Positions 14,611 to 16,148 of a stretch of DNA of 16,148 nucleotides are shown piece after piece. This stretch comes from Phycisphaerales bacterium UBA2402 (GTDB lineage: Bacteria; Planctomycetota; Phycisphaerae; Phycisphaerales; UBA1924). How positions within the stretch are numbered: the stretch's first letter is position 1; each line of letters opens with the position of its first letter. The translations under genes were made by a program, and so were the position numbers. The DNA lies in the NCBI GenBank assembly GCA_002343715.1, contig DDSA01000038.1:1549-17696 (forward strand). Direction: 5' to 3'. The notes beneath the pieces were generated by a model. That model had not been told where the DNA came from and made no database searches. It worked only from the letters and a program-made list of their open reading frames with translations.

Positions 14611-16148
14611 TCAGGTGCTGGTCGCCGCGGGCTTGTCCGGCTTGTTCTCGACCGTCGATTCCTCGGGCTTGGCGATCGGGGTGCTGTCGAAGAAGAGGTG
14701 ATCTTCGGGTTTGCCGTCCGGCCCGTTTCGGCGGGTGCACTTGATGAGGCAGGGTGCCTCGAACCCTCCCGAGAGGAGCATCTCGCTGAGTGGGTCCTCG
14801 ACGAACTGGCCGATGGAACGGCGCAAGGGTCGGGCACCATATTCGGGGTTGTAGCCTTTTTCGATGAGGAACTCTTTGGAGAGGTTGTCGAGTTCGAGGG
14901 TGTAGCCTTGCGGTGCGAGTCGTTTGGCGAGTTTGGCAACCTCGTAATCCACGATGAGGGTGAGGTCATCGCGGGTGAGGGGCCGGAAGACGATGACATC
15001 GTCGAGGCGGTTGATGAACTCGGGGCGGAAGAAACGCTCGATCTCCTTCATCAGGACAACCTTGATGTTGTCGTAGTCGCCCGCATCGGTTCGCTTGGCG
15101 AATCCGAACCCGGCGCCGCCCTTGATGAGGTCCGCGCCCAGATTGCTCGTCATGATGAGGATGGTGTTGCGGAAATCAACGTTGCGTCCGAAGGAGTCGG
15201 TGAGGCGTCCTTCCTCCATGATCTGGAGGAGCATGTTGAAGACATCGGGGTGCGCCTTCTCCACCTCGTCGAGCAGGATGACGGCGTAGGGGCGGCGGCG
15301 GATGCGCTCGGTGAGCTGGCCGCCCTCCTCGTAGCCGACGTAGCCGGGGGGCGCGCCGACCAGGCGGGAGACGTTGTGCTTCTCCATGTACTCGGACATG
15401 TCGAGGTGAATAAGCGCCTCTTCATCGCCGAACATGAACTCGGCCAGGGCCTTGCTGAGCAGGGTCTTGCCCACGCCGCTGGGCCCGACGAAGATGAACG
15501 AGCCCATCGGTCGCTTGGGATCCTTCAGCCCGGCGCGGGCGCGGCGGATGGCCTTGCTGATCGCCTTGATGGCGTCCTCCTGGCTGATGACCTTCTTGTG
15601 GAGTTCGTCCTCCAGTTTGAGCAGGCGCGCGGCCTCGTCCTTCGCCAGGCGCTTGAGGGGCACGCCGGTCATCTTGGCGACGACCTCGGCGACGACTTCT
15701 TCGTCCACCGTGCCGTCGGCGACCTGGGCCCGGTTGCGCCAGGCCTTCTGCATATCCTCTTTCTTCTTGCGGAGTTGCTCGGCCTTGTCGCGCAGTTCGG
15801 CGGCCTTCTCGTAGTCCGCGGCCTTGACGGCCTCGTCCTTCTCGACGCTCAGACGCTCGATGTCGCCCTCGATCTCGGCGAGGTTCGGCGGCTTGGTCAT
15901 GCTCTTGATGCGCACGCGCGCGCCCGCCTCGTCGATCACGTCGATGGACTTGTCGGGCTGCACCCGTCCGGGGATGTAGCGTCCCGAGAGTTCGACCGCG
16001 GCCTTGATCGCCGCGTCGGTGATCTGCACGCGGTGGTGCTGCTCGTACTTGTCGCGCAGGCCCTTGATGATCTCGATGGTCTGCTCGTTGGTGGGCGGAT
16101 CGACGGTGATGGCCTGGAAGCGGCGCGCGAGGGCGGCGTCCTTCTCGA
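14611..16148 (-). CDS. clpC: ClpC-type AAA+ protease ATPase, C-terminal part (runs off right edge)
   Basis: The visible 511 residues are the C-terminal portion of a roughly 850-residue Hsp100 unfoldase that feeds proteins to ClpP. The start lies outside the window; the frame is open to the edge and begins EKDAALARRFQAITVD, the end of AAA domain 1. A UVR/middle domain (about 100-140) with EAVKAADYEKAAELRDKAEQ identifies ClpC rather than ClpB, which has a long coiled-coil there. AAA domain 2 has Walker A GPSGVGKT (221-228), Walker B VILLDE (289-294), sensor 1 in TSN (333-335), arginine finger in RPEFINR (374-380) and sensor 2 GAR (437-439). A GFGF stretch (346-349) stands where ClpC has its ClpP-docking VGF loop. 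The tail of about 35 residues after CTRRNGPDGK is polar and probably disordered. Confidence 0.95.
   Translation of the reverse strand, partial: EKDAALARRFQAITVDPPTNEQTIEIIKGLRDKYEQHHRVQITDAAIKAAVELSGRYIPGRVQPDKSIDVIDEAGARVRIKSMTKPPNLAEIEGDIERLSVEKDEAVKAADYEKAAELRDKAEQLRKKKEDMQKAWRNRAQVADGTVDEEVVAEVVAKMTGVPLKRLAKDEAARLLKLEDELHKKVISQEDAIKAISKAIRRARAGLKDPKRPMGSFIFVGPSGVGKTLLSKALAEFMFGDEEALIHLDMSEYMEKHNVSRLVGAPPGYVGYEEGGQLTERIRRRPYAVILLDEVEKAHPDVFNMLLQIMEEGRLTDSFGRNVDFRNTILIMTSNLGADLIKGGAGFGFAKRTDAGDYDNIKVVLMKEIERFFRPEFINRLDDVIVFRPLTRDDLTLIVDYEVAKLAKRLAPQGYTLELDNLSKEFLIEKGYNPEYGARPLRRSIGQFVEDPLSEMLLSGGFEAPCLIKCTRRNGPDGKPEDHLFFDSTPIAKPEESTVENKPDKPAATST

Noticed and set aside
1..16148. CRISPR array, tRNA, rRNA, insertion sequence or phage genes
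   Set aside because: I looked for evenly spaced repeats, tRNA-like arms, transposase motifs and terminal inverted repeats and saw none.

Overview
The window looks like chromosomal DNA of a high-GC planctomycete, most likely a member of the Phycisphaerae. Three things suggest this: a secreted protein with a PEP-CTERM-like tail of the variant P-A-P-G-A, hydrophobic stretch, RRRR; a bacterial SPINDLY/OGT-type O-GlcNAc transferase; and a small chlamydial/planctomycete-type Hc1 histone-like protein. The taxonomic call is inference from gene content. I see no rRNA, tRNA, CRISPR array, insertion sequence or phage gene, so this reads as ordinary core and accessory chromosome. Eleven protein genes are supported.

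Left part (1-8 kb), all on the minus strand. The 5' part of a PhoH-family ATPase gene runs off the left edge. Upstream of it are an MHS-family major facilitator transporter, a secreted double-YHS-domain protein of unknown function, a fused two-domain iron-type ABC permease, and a VKOR-DsbA-DsbA fusion that should drive disulfide formation in the envelope. Two gene-poor gaps (about 390 and 560 bp) separate the first three transcription units.

Centre (7.9-11.3 kb), plus strand. A divergent promoter region starts a compact cluster: hc1-like histone, a FabZ-type hotdog dehydratase (20-bp overlap with hc1), a short class I mannose-6-phosphate isomerase, and an FHA-GAF-PP2C (RsbU/SpoIIE-like) phosphatase. 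The cluster ends in a perfect palindrome that contains its own last stop codon and that of the convergent OGT gene.

Right part (11.3-16.1 kb), minus strand. Here lie the TPR-OGT glycosyltransferase, a PEP-CTERM-like secreted protein with its own intrinsic terminator, an AT-richer leader/promoter region of about 460 bp, and the C-terminal part of a ClpC-type AAA+ unfoldase that runs off the right edge.

The most notable points are: the third domain of the VKOR fusion has lost its CXXC while keeping its fold landmarks; the palindrome overlaps two convergent stop codons; and TAnnnT (-10-like) hexamers lie 6-10 nt before four start codons that lack Shine-Dalgarno sequences, which suggests leaderless or near-leaderless transcripts. 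I did not find a convincing multi-gene undescribed system.
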